Source of the DNA: Pectobacterium wasabiae CFBP 3304
GTDB lineage: Bacteria > Pseudomonadota > Gammaproteobacteria > Enterobacterales > Enterobacteriaceae
Reading direction: 5' to 3'
Length of the DNA: 64,000 nt
Assembly (NCBI RefSeq): GCF_001742185.1
Contig: NZ_CP015750.1
Location: 3,472,001-3,536,000, forward strand
The position numbers and the translations under genes were made by a program. Below are positions 56,813-64,000 of this stretch, one piece after another. Positions within the stretch are counted from its first letter, which is position 1, and each line of letters starts with the position of its first letter. Under the pieces are notes generated by a model that had not been told where the DNA came from, did no database searches, and saw only the letters and a list, made by a program, of their open reading frames with translations.

Positions 56813-58357
56813 ATGAGCGTAATGACGATAAAGCGGCGCTGGTTCGTGGCCGCAGGGGTAACCGCAGTCATGGCAGCCTCACCCGTCTGGGCAGCTAAAG
56901 ATGCGGTTATCGCCGTAGGTTCCACGTTTACCAGCCTGGATCCGTATGATGCCAACGATTCACTATCGCAGACGGTGGCGAAGTCATTTTATCAGGGGCT
57001 TTTTGGCTTCGATAAAGACATGAAGCTGGTAAACGTACTGGCGGACAGCTACGACGTCGGCCCGGATGGCCTGACGTATACCGTCAAGCTGCACCCTGGC
57101 GTCAAATTTCACGATGGATCGGCGTTTAATGCCGCCGCTGTCAAAGTGAATCTGGATCGTGCCAGTAACCCAGACAGTCGTCTGAAGCGGTATAACCTGT
57201 TCAAAATGATCGACAAAACCGAGGTGGTGGACGATCTGACGGTGAAAATCACGCTGAAGACGCCGTTCTCGGCGTTTGTTAACAATCTGGCGCACCCGGC
57301 GGCAGTGATGATCTCTCCGGCGGCATTAACGCAGTACGGCAAGGAAATTGGCTTCCATCCGGTTGGTACGGGTCCGTACCGCTTTGTGGCCTGGAATCAG
57401 ACCGATTTTGTCAAAGTTGAGAAGTTCAACGGCTACTGGAAGGCTGGCTTGCCTAAGCTAGACAGCATTACCTGGCGTCCGGTAGTGGATAACAACACGC
57501 GTGCGGCACTACTGCAAACGGGTGAAGCGCAGTTTGCTTACCCGATACCGTTCGAACAGGCCAAGGTGTTGGAGAAAAATGACAAGCTGGCGCTGGTGGC
57601 ATCACCATCGATTCTGCACCGCTACATCAGTATGAATGTCACGCAGAAACCGTTCGATAACCCGAAAGTACGACAGGCGCTGAACTACGCCATTAACAAA
57701 GAAGCGCTGATTAAAGTGGCATTCTCCGGTTACGCGACGCCAGCCGAAGGGCCACTGCCGGGCAGTATCGATTATTCGGTAAAATATCACCCGTGGCCTT
57801 ACGATCCAGCCAAAGCGCGTGAGTTGCTGAAAGAAGCGGGCTACCCGGATGGTTTTACTACCACGCTTTGGTCGTCACATAACCACAGCACGGCGCAGAA
57901 AGTCTTGCAGTTCACGCAGCAACAACTGGCACAGGTTGGCGTGAAAGTGCAGGTGACTGCGATGGATGCGGGGCAACGCGCGGCTGAAGTGGAAGGTAAA
58001 GGCGTGAAAGAAACGGGCGTCCGCCTGTTCTACACCGGCTGGTCGGCATCGACGGGCGAGGCAGATTGGGCGCTGTCGCCACTGTTTGCTACCGCTTCCT
58101 GGCCACCGGCGCAGTTCAACACGGCGTTTTACAGCAACCCGCAGGTTGATGCGGATCTGGCTGATGCGTTGAAAACGACGGATCGAGCGGAAAAACAGAA
58201 ACTGTATAAGGATGCACAGGACAAAATCTGGGCCGATGCGCCGTGGATTTTTCTGGCGACCGAACGCTTAGTGTCGGCTAATAGCAAGAAATTGACCGGA
58301 TTTTATGTGATGCCGGATACCTTATTTAGTTTTGATGATGCCGACCTGACGGAATAA
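56813..58357 (+). CDS. gsiB: Glutathione-binding protein GsiB
   Basis: The 514-residue periplasmic binding protein of the oligopeptide class has a signal peptide (to SPVWAAK) and [41 protein letters not shown] and [14 protein letters not shown]. The frame opens at 56777 inside gsiA, but the ATG at 56813 follows AAGGAG and begins the signal peptide. A hairpin after its stop probably protects the mRNA. Confidence 0.93.
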   Translation: MSVMTIKRRWFVAAGVTAVMAASPVWAAKDAVIAVGSTFTSLDPYDANDSLSQTVAKSFYQGLFGFDKDMKLVNVLADSYDVGPDGLTYTVKLHPGVKFHDGSAFNAAAVKVNLDRASNPDSRLKRYNLFKMIDKTEVVDDLTVKITLKTPFSAFVNNLAHPAAVMISPAALTQYGKEIGFHPVGTGPYRFVAWNQTDFVKVEKFNGYWKAGLPKLDSITWRPVVDNNTRAALLQTGEAQFAYPIPFEQAKVLEKNDKLALVASPSILHRYISMNVTQKPFDNPKVRQALNYAINKEALIKVAFSGYATPAEGPLPGSIDYSVKYHPWPYDPAKARELLKEAGYPDGFTTTLWSSHNHSTAQKVLQFTQQQLAQVGVKVQVTAMDAGQRAAEVEGKGVKETGVRLFYTGWSASTGEADWALSPLFATASWPPAQFNTAFYSNPQVDADLADALKTTDRAEKQKLYKDAQDKIWADAPWIFLATERLVSANSKKLTGFYVMPDTLFSFDDADLTE

Positions 58358-58384
58358 TCCAGTGCGAAAGTATGACCAGGGAGT

Positions 58385-58406
58385 CGGGTGGCCGCGAGGC
58401 TACCCG
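58385..58406 (+). repeat. Intercistronic hairpin after gsiB
   Basis: CGGGTGGCC, loop GCGA, GGCTACCCG (one G-T pair). No T tract. It matches the pattern of hairpins after binding-protein genes, as at 23185-23204. Confidence 0.7.
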
Positions 58407-58466
58407 CAGTGGTCAATGCAGGTTCACTCATAGGAGAGTTTGACGCATGTCTGTGGAAAATCGTTC

Positions 58467-59387
58467 ATGCTGAATTATTTTATTAAACGGCTACTGGGGC
58501 TGGTCCCCACGCTCCTGATTGTTATGGTGCTGGTGTTCCTATTCGTTCATCTGTTACCCGGCGATCCGGCGCGTTTAGCCGCCGGGCGCGAAGCCGATGC
58601 CGCCGTTATTGAGATGGTAAGGCAGGACTTAGGATTGGATAAACCGCTACCCTACCAGTTCTGGCACTTCTTCACGAATATCCTGCAAGGGGATCTGGGA
58701 ACGTCGATAGTGTCGAAACGGCCCGTTACGGAAGAGATCGCCATGCGCTTTATGCCGACGTTCTGGCTGACGGTTTGCAGCATGGCGTGGGCGGTAATTT
58801 TTGGCATGGCGATCGGCATCGTGTCTGCCGTATGGCGCAACGGCTGGCCGGACAGGATCGGGATGACGCTGGCGGTATCTGGCCTCTCTTTCCCCGCCTT
58901 TGCGCTCGGTATGCTATTGATGCAGATCTTCTCCGTTGAGTTAGGCTGGTTGCCGACAGTTGGTGCGGATACCTGGTTGCACTACATCTTGCCCTCGCTG
59001 ACGTTGGGGGCCGCGGTGGCTGCGGTGATGGCGCGGTTTACCCGTGCGTCGTTTGTTGATGTATTGCAGGAAGACTACATGCGCACGGCGCGGGCAAAAG
59101 GCGTGCGTGAGTCGCTGGTTGTGGTGAAGCACGGGCTGCGCAATGCGTTGATTCCGGTGGTCACGATGATGGGATTGCAATTTGGTTTCCTGCTCGGTGG
59201 CTCCATCGTCGTGGAAAAAGTGTTCAACTGGCCGGGCTTAGGGCGGTTGCTGGTGGATGCGGTGGAGATGCGCGACTATCCGGTAATTCAGGCTGAGGTG
59301 TTGCTGTTTTCACTGGAATTTATTCTGATCAATCTGCTGGTTGACATGCTGTATGCCGCGATTAACCCAGCTATTCGTTATAAATAA
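58467..59387 (+). CDS. gsiC: Glutathione ABC importer permease GsiC
   Basis: The 306-residue permease with six membrane helices begins [19 protein letters not shown]. It carries the EAA loop [34 protein letters not shown] of the DppB family. Start taken at ATG 58467, equal in length to E. coli GsiC; the ORF opens 27 bases earlier. Confidence 0.95.
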   Translation: MLNYFIKRLLGLVPTLLIVMVLVFLFVHLLPGDPARLAAGREADAAVIEMVRQDLGLDKPLPYQFWHFFTNILQGDLGTSIVSKRPVTEEIAMRFMPTFWLTVCSMAWAVIFGMAIGIVSAVWRNGWPDRIGMTLAVSGLSFPAFALGMLLMQIFSVELGWLPTVGADTWLHYILPSLTLGAAVAAVMARFTRASFVDVLQEDYMRTARAKGVRESLVVVKHGLRNALIPVVTMMGLQFGFLLGGSIVVEKVFNWPGLGRLLVDAVEMRDYPVIQAEVLLFSLEFILINLLVDMLYAAINPAIRYK

Positions 59388-59396
59388 GGAAAGGGA

Positions 59397-60302
59397 ATGA
59401 GACACTGGCGACGTAAAGCGATGCTGGCGACGCTCCCTGTCATGAGGGATAAACCGGTTCGTACGCCGTGGCGTGAATTCTGGCGGCGTTTTCTTCAGCA
59501 ACGTGTGGCGGTCGCCGCTGGTCTGTTTGTGCTGCTGTTGATTGTGGTCGCGTTTCTGGCCCCGTATCTGGTGCCCTATGATGCCGAGAACTATTTCGAT
59601 TATGAACGCCTGAACGAAGGTCCCTCTTCGGCACACTGGTTGGGTGTCGATTCATTAGGGCGTGATATTTTTAGTCGAATCCTGATGGGGACGCGGATTT
59701 CGCTGGCGGCGGGTATTCTCTCGGTGCTGGTCGGGATGATTGTCGGCACGACATTAGGCCTGTTGGCGGGGTATTACGAAGGCTGGGCGGACCGGATCAT
59801 CATGCGCATAGGCGATGTGCTGTTTGCCTTTCCCGGTATTTTGCTGGCCATTGCCGTGGTGGCGATTATGGGCAGCGGAATGGCGAATGTGGTTGTCGCC
59901 GTCGCGATTTTCAGCATTCCGGCATTCGCCCGTCTGGTGCGGGGCAACACGCTGGTACTAAAGCAACTTACCTACATCGAATCTGCTCGCAGCATCGGTG
60001 CTAGCGACCGGACGATCCTCTTTCGGCACATTTTGCCCGGTTCAGTGTCTTCCATCGTGGTGTTTTTCTCGATGCGCATTGGGATGTCGATCATCACCGC
60101 CGCCAGCCTGTCATTTTTAGGACTGGGTGCTCAGCCGCCAATGCCTGAGTGGGGCGCGATGCTGAACGAAGCACGATCGGATATGGTGATTGCCCCGCAT
60201 GTTGCCATCTTCCCGAGTCTGGCGATCTTTCTGACGGTATTGGCGTTTAATCTATTGGGTGACGGTCTGCGCGATGCGCTCGACCCGAAATTGAAAAGCT
60301 GA
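59397..60302 (+). CDS. gsiD: Glutathione ABC importer permease GsiD
   Basis: This 301-residue permease of the DppC class has [15 protein letters not shown] near residue 80 and the EAA loop [26 protein letters not shown]. The six hydrophobic helices are complete. It ends the gsiABCD operon and is followed by a bidirectional terminator before convergent maeA. Confidence 0.95.
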   Translation: MRHWRRKAMLATLPVMRDKPVRTPWREFWRRFLQQRVAVAAGLFVLLLIVVAFLAPYLVPYDAENYFDYERLNEGPSSAHWLGVDSLGRDIFSRILMGTRISLAAGILSVLVGMIVGTTLGLLAGYYEGWADRIIMRIGDVLFAFPGILLAIAVVAIMGSGMANVVVAVAIFSIPAFARLVRGNTLVLKQLTYIESARSIGASDRTILFRHILPGSVSSIVVFFSMRIGMSIITAASLSFLGLGAQPPMPEWGAMLNEARSDMVIAPHVAIFPSLAIFLTVLAFNLLGDGLRDALDPKLKS

Positions 60303-60307
60303 ATAAA

Positions 60308-60336
60308 AAAAGCGCGACAACGAGTGCCGCGCTTTT
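60308..60336. terminator. Bidirectional terminator between gsiD and maeA
   Basis: AAAAGCGCG (60308-60316) and CGCGCTTTT (60328-60336) form a 9-base stem with T tracts on both strands. Confidence 0.88.
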
Positions 60337-60357
60337 CAACAGTCAGACCGTTAGCGT

Positions 60358-62055
60358 TTAGAACGAAGTTCGTTTGTAGCTGCGGTACTGTGGCTGCCAG
60401 AAGTTATGGTCAATCGCTTTTTGCAAGGCATCGGCAGAGGTCACAACCGCCACACCTTGTAGCTGCGCGGCCTTACCCACTTCCAGAGCAATACGCTTGG
60501 ACACCTGCTGGATATCGGACAGATCCGGCAGCAGAGCGCCTTCACCGTTATTCGCCAGCGGCGAGCAGTCAGCCAACGCACGGCTAGCGGCCATCAACAT
60601 GCCGTCAGTGATACGCTTGGCACCCGACGCCAGTACACCTAACCCGATACCTGGGAAAATGTAGGAGTTGTTGCACTGCGCGATAGGGAAGACGTTATCC
60701 TGATAGTGAACCGGAGAGAACGGGCTACCGGTTGCAACCAGAGCGGTGCCCTCTGTCCAGCGAATGATGTCTTCTGGACGCGCTTCCACACGAGATGTCG
60801 GGTTAGACAGTGGCATCACGATAGGGCGAGCGCAGTGTTTGTACATTTCACGGATGATTTCTTCCGTGAACAGACCCGGCTGGCCGGATACACCGATCAG
60901 GATGGTCGGCTTGGCATTACGCACCACTTCCAGCAGTGAAATTGCATCGCTGCTACAATCCCAATCAGCCAGCAGTTCGCTTTTCTGTACCAGCTTGCTC
61001 TGGAAATCGAGCAGGTTTGGCAGTTTGTCCGTCAGCAGACCGAAGCGGTCAACCATGAAGACGCGTGCGCGAGCTTCTTCTTCACTCAGCCCTTCGGATT
61101 TCATCTGTGCGACGATTTGCTCAGCGATACCACAGCCTGCGGAGCCCGCACCCAGGAAGGTGACGGTCTGATCGCGTAACTGTGTGCCTGCTGCACGGCT
61201 GGCGGCAATCAGGCTGCCGATAGCGACGGCGGCGGTGCCCTGAATGTCATCGTTAAAGCTACAGATTTCATCGCGATAGCGGTTCAGCAGCGGGGTCGCA
61301 TTTTTCTGTGCGAAGTCTTCAAACTGCAACAGCACGTTCGGCCAGCGGCGTTTTACGGCCTGAATGAACTCGTCAACGAAGGCATAGTATTCGTCGTCGG
61401 TGATGCGTGGATGACGCCAGCCCATGTATAACGGATCGTTTAGGCGCTGCGGGTTGTTAGTACCCACGTCCAGAACGACGGGCAGGGTGTAGGCTGGGCT
61501 GATGCCGCCACAGGCGGTGTACAGCGACAGCTTACCGATTGGAATTCCCATCCCGCCGATACCCTGATCGCCCAGACCGAGAATACGTTCGCCGTCGGTG
61601 ACAACGATGACTTTCACGTTCTGCTTGGTGGCGTTTTGCAGCATATCGTCGATATTGGCGCGGTTAGGATAGGAGATAAACAGGCCACGGGCGCGACGAT
61701 AGATATCAGAGAAGTGTTCACAGGCTTCGCCGACGGTCGGGGTGTAGATGATGGGCATCATCTCATTGAGGTGACCGTCCAACAGGCGGTAGAACAGCGT
61801 CTCGTTGGTATCCTGAATGTTGCGTAGGTAAACGTGTTTTTCAATATCGTGTTTGAATTCCTGATACTGACGCCAGGCGCGTTCTGCCTGTTCTTCGATG
61901 GTTTCAACGGCTTCTGGCAGCAGACCTGCGAGATTAAAATCAGCACGCTCTTCTTCAGTAAACGCGCTGCCTTTATTCAGCAGGGGAAATTCGAGCAAGA
62001 TCGGACCAGCATAGGGGATGTAAAGAGGACGTTTGCTTTCGTATTCTAATTCCAT
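60358..62055 (-). CDS. maeA: NAD-dependent malic enzyme
   Basis: The 565-residue oxidative decarboxylase turns malate into pyruvate and CO2 with NAD. Motifs are [45 protein letters not shown] (catalytic and metal residues), [12 protein letters not shown] and [13 protein letters not shown]. Length equals E. coli MaeA/SfcA. It is monocistronic and convergent with gsiD. Confidence 0.96.
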   Translation of the reverse strand: MELEYESKRPLYIPYAGPILLEFPLLNKGSAFTEEERADFNLAGLLPEAVETIEEQAERAWRQYQEFKHDIEKHVYLRNIQDTNETLFYRLLDGHLNEMMPIIYTPTVGEACEHFSDIYRRARGLFISYPNRANIDDMLQNATKQNVKVIVVTDGERILGLGDQGIGGMGIPIGKLSLYTACGGISPAYTLPVVLDVGTNNPQRLNDPLYMGWRHPRITDDEYYAFVDEFIQAVKRRWPNVLLQFEDFAQKNATPLLNRYRDEICSFNDDIQGTAAVAIGSLIAASRAAGTQLRDQTVTFLGAGSAGCGIAEQIVAQMKSEGLSEEEARARVFMVDRFGLLTDKLPNLLDFQSKLVQKSELLADWDCSSDAISLLEVVRNAKPTILIGVSGQPGLFTEEIIREMYKHCARPIVMPLSNPTSRVEARPEDIIRWTEGTALVATGSPFSPVHYQDNVFPIAQCNNSYIFPGIGLGVLASGAKRITDGMLMAASRALADCSPLANNGEGALLPDLSDIQQVSKRIALEVGKAAQLQGVAVVTSADALQKAIDHNFWQPQYRSYKRTSF

Positions 62056-62265
62056 GACTTTTTACTCTTCGGGTAACAGAAAAGAAATTCAGGTGTTGTC
62101 GATGAGAAACTGCTGCGGATCTTAAATTACCCAGAGAATATGTACAGGGAATGTTAATTTAAATAGTTACAGATGGCTTGCATATTAAGCAAAAGACAGG
62201 CTTTATCGATTCACCTCTCTTTTTTTCACCTTCACGGCGCCGATTTTTTGCGCTTCTCGCCGCCA

Positions 62266-63156
62266 TCATTCCTCAATAAAGTGGTGCTCAACGTCGGTGC
62301 AACCCAGTTCGGCCAGCATGATTTGTGAGATCGCCCAGTGGCTGACAGTCGCATTGCGGCGTTCAACGATAGCGGCATGTGTAATGGTACGAGGATCTTC
62401 GCCGGCAAGGTTCATCAGATTTAACGCGGTTTGCAAGGGCGGTAGGCTGGGATTGAATGCTGCATTTTCTGCATAGCGGCCGGTATAAAGGTTGCCACTC
62501 GCGGTTTCCAACGCTATTCCGCTAATCGCTTTGCTGTAAGGCGCGTGGCTACGGTTAGCGGCATCCAGCGCCTGACGCGCTAGCGTATTCACATTCTGCA
62601 ACGTCGTGCCGTGGTTGATGTCATCCATCAGCAGGGTGTCAATATTCAGATCGACAGGGCCAAAGGCATCGGGCAGATAGTGACTAAGCACCGCAGGCTG
62701 GCGACCCGGCAGTTGAATACGCAGCGATGCCGCATTGCGCAATTCATTCATGAACTGGCGACAGTGGCCGCATGGCGTATAGTTCACGGTCACTGCCCGC
62801 AACCCACGTTCATTGCGCAGCCAGGCGTGGCTGATGGCACTCTGTTCCGCGTGAACCGTTTGTTGAAGCTGAACGGCGGTGAACTCCATGTTTGCGCCAA
62901 AGTAGAAATTCCCGCTGAGCCCTTGTGCAACCGCACCAACCTGAAAATGCGAGATGGAGGCTTGCGCGCAGGCGGCTGCCAGGGGTAATAGCGCAAAGGC
63001 TAACGTGTCGGTATCTATTTGGCTGGCTTCGCAGATTGCATTCACGTCGTCAGCGGTTAGCATCGCGGCAAAATCGGGTTTATCGAGCACGGGACCGAGT
63101 GCGGTTTGCAGGTTGGTAGGTAATTGCTGAAAGGCGTTTTCAAATCGTGGATGCAT
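62266..63156 (-). CDS. cdd: Cytidine deaminase
   Basis: The 296-residue dimeric-type enzyme has an N-terminal catalytic domain with zinc ligands H102, C129 and C132 and proton donor E104 (HAEQ and PCGHC motifs). A second, degenerate deaminase-fold domain follows. It deaminates cytidine and deoxycytidine in pyrimidine salvage. The length matches the enterobacterial enzyme (294). Confidence 0.95.
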   Translation of the reverse strand: MHPRFENAFQQLPTNLQTALGPVLDKPDFAAMLTADDVNAICEASQIDTDTLAFALLPLAAACAQASISHFQVGAVAQGLSGNFYFGANMEFTAVQLQQTVHAEQSAISHAWLRNERGLRAVTVNYTPCGHCRQFMNELRNAASLRIQLPGRQPAVLSHYLPDAFGPVDLNIDTLLMDDINHGTTLQNVNTLARQALDAANRSHAPYSKAISGIALETASGNLYTGRYAENAAFNPSLPPLQTALNLMNLAGEDPRTITHAAIVERRNATVSHWAISQIMLAELGCTDVEHHFIEE

Positions 63157-63349
63157 GTCGGTTTACTCTTTTTTGCCCGTCAATGACGTCATGTTAGAAA
63201 GCAGAGTAACAATAAATTGTGATCAAAGTCTCTTTGTTGAATGAAATGACTGCAACTTGATCATTAAATGCGAGATGTATCTCAATTTTTATCCCTGTGC
63301 TGCTCCCTTATATCGGTTTCCTCTCCTACAACTGCAATCGGTGAGACAA

Positions 63350-63394
63350 AAAAGCGTACAACCGGGGGCTTGTTATGCTCTGTTGTACGCTTTT
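63350..63394 (-). terminator. Terminator downstream of the last gene
   Basis: AAAAGCGTACAAC and GTTGTACGCTTTT (63350-63362, 63382-63394) form a perfect 13-base stem; the minus strand continues into T6. Confidence 0.88.
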
Positions 63395-63414
63395 GTATCG
63401 TTGGACTCGCAGGT

Positions 63415-64000
63415 TTAATTAAGAACGATCTTTTTCTCTCTGGCTGTTTCCAGCAGTTTTCCAATCTTTTGGAGAAACTTCACCGTTTCCTCGGCAATAG
63501 TTTGTGTTGAGATACCTTCTTTTTTGGCCGCAATTTTCCACTGTCGGCGCTGTTTCTTTTCCAGATTGGGATAATGAGAGCGCAATAACCGATGTAGTTC
63601 TGGAACATCGCACAATTCTTTCGATATGTTGTCTTCGTAGTAAACCAGCGAAAGGGTAAACGGAGAATTAGGGCCATTTTCGCGGACGACACTGACATAA
63701 ATTGGCCAATAGCCATTATCTGGGTGCCTCAGCGCGAGTATGGCGGGCATCGTGACATTCAACCAGGTTCTGCCTATTTCCAAATGATCTTCTGCCAACA
63801 GTGGGAATGATTTGCGCAGAGTAACCAAAATACCGGAAATGCCTTTAGCCTGAATGAGTTGATCGCACAGTTGATCGTTTTGCTGCATAAAAAGCAGGGC
63901 TTCACCCTCAACCCCTTCCAGGTGCGTCGGTTTCCACTCTGTTGGTTTTAATTTTTTTAGCTCAGACAGACGATCAATCACCGATTCATACTGTGCGGCT
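63415..64000 (-). CDS. Unidentified protein, N-terminus beyond the window
   Basis: The minus frame is open from its stop at 63415 to the right edge. A GTG at 63979-63981 is in frame, but the reading continues upstream (AAQYESVIDRLSEL), so the true start is probably outside. The visible ~195 residues are mostly charged and helical, with a hydrophobic strand region SPFTLSLVYYED. I recognise no catalytic motif. The well-formed terminator after it supports a real gene. Confidence 0.6.
   Translation of the reverse strand, partial: AAQYESVIDRLSELKKLKPTEWKPTHLEGVEGEALLFMQQNDQLCDQLIQAKGISGILVTLRKSFPLLAEDHLEIGRTWLNVTMPAILALRHPDNGYWPIYVSVVRENGPNSPFTLSLVYYEDNISKELCDVPELHRLLRSHYPNLEKKQRRQWKIAAKKEGISTQTIAEETVKFLQKIGKLLETAREKKIVLN

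Overview
The gene content fits a soft-rot enterobacterium of the Pectobacterium type. The housekeeping proteins are close to enterobacterial ones (galF, gnd, yjbEFGH, moeAB, gsiABCD, maeA, cdd). They are joined by plant-environment functions: inositol catabolism, iron and copper uptake, an exported chorismate mutase and a kumamolisin-type protease. Species assignment is inference; there is no rRNA gene in the window.

Layout. 0-5 kb: the edge of the O-antigen/exopolysaccharide locus, with rfbA-rfbC-rfbD on the minus strand (rfbD runs off the left edge) divergent from galF and gnd. 5.4-9.3 kb: the yjbEFGH exopolysaccharide operon, with a terminator-like attenuator after yjbE. 9.7-11.9 kb: a periplasmic chorismate mutase paired with an S53 (sedolisin/kumamolisin) peptidase. 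12-15.5 kb: an unknown small gene, a MASE2-GGDEF diguanylate cyclase, an orphan solute-binding protein with Fur-like sites, and a small monooxygenase. 15.6-30.7 kb: a complete myo-inositol regulon. It holds an RpiR regulator, iolA, iolD, iolG, a three-gene sugar ABC transporter, a second inositol dehydrogenase, an iolC-aldolase fusion, iolE and iolB; shared AT-rich inverted repeats lie in both control regions. 30.8-35 kb: a parDE toxin-antitoxin pair and a ferric-iron ABC transporter with a Fur-like site and an internal attenuator.

35-43 kb is the accessory part: AT-rich, mostly unknown genes and an intact 1153-bp IS630-type insertion. It includes a three-gene operon of unknown proteins, a small acidic protein ending in Cys-Gly-Trp coupled to a YeaR-like cupin, a divergent flavin-reductase-fold protein, a secreted 473-residue protein and several small orphans. 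42.9-45.9 kb: a copper-related pair (His-rich DUF2946 protein and TonB-dependent receptor) and a Pmp3 peptide. 45.9-49.8 kb: a self-contained catabolic module of DASS anion transporter, fumarase/aspartase-superfamily lyase and GntR/HutC regulator, with clear repeated operators; its substrate is unknown. 49.9-54.4 kb: a sensor diguanylate cyclase, a nitroreductase and moeA-moeB. 54.9-60.3 kb: the glutathione/oligopeptide importer gsiABCD. 60.4-64 kb: NAD-malic enzyme, cytidine deaminase and the end of an unidentified gene.

The strongest candidates for something little described are the cupin/CGW-protein/flavoprotein locus (36.7-38.3 kb), the lyase-transporter-regulator module (45.9-49.8 kb), the chorismate mutase-protease pair (9.7-11.9 kb) and the small-protein operons (35.1-36.3 and 42.2-42.9 kb). 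No tRNA, rRNA or CRISPR array was seen.
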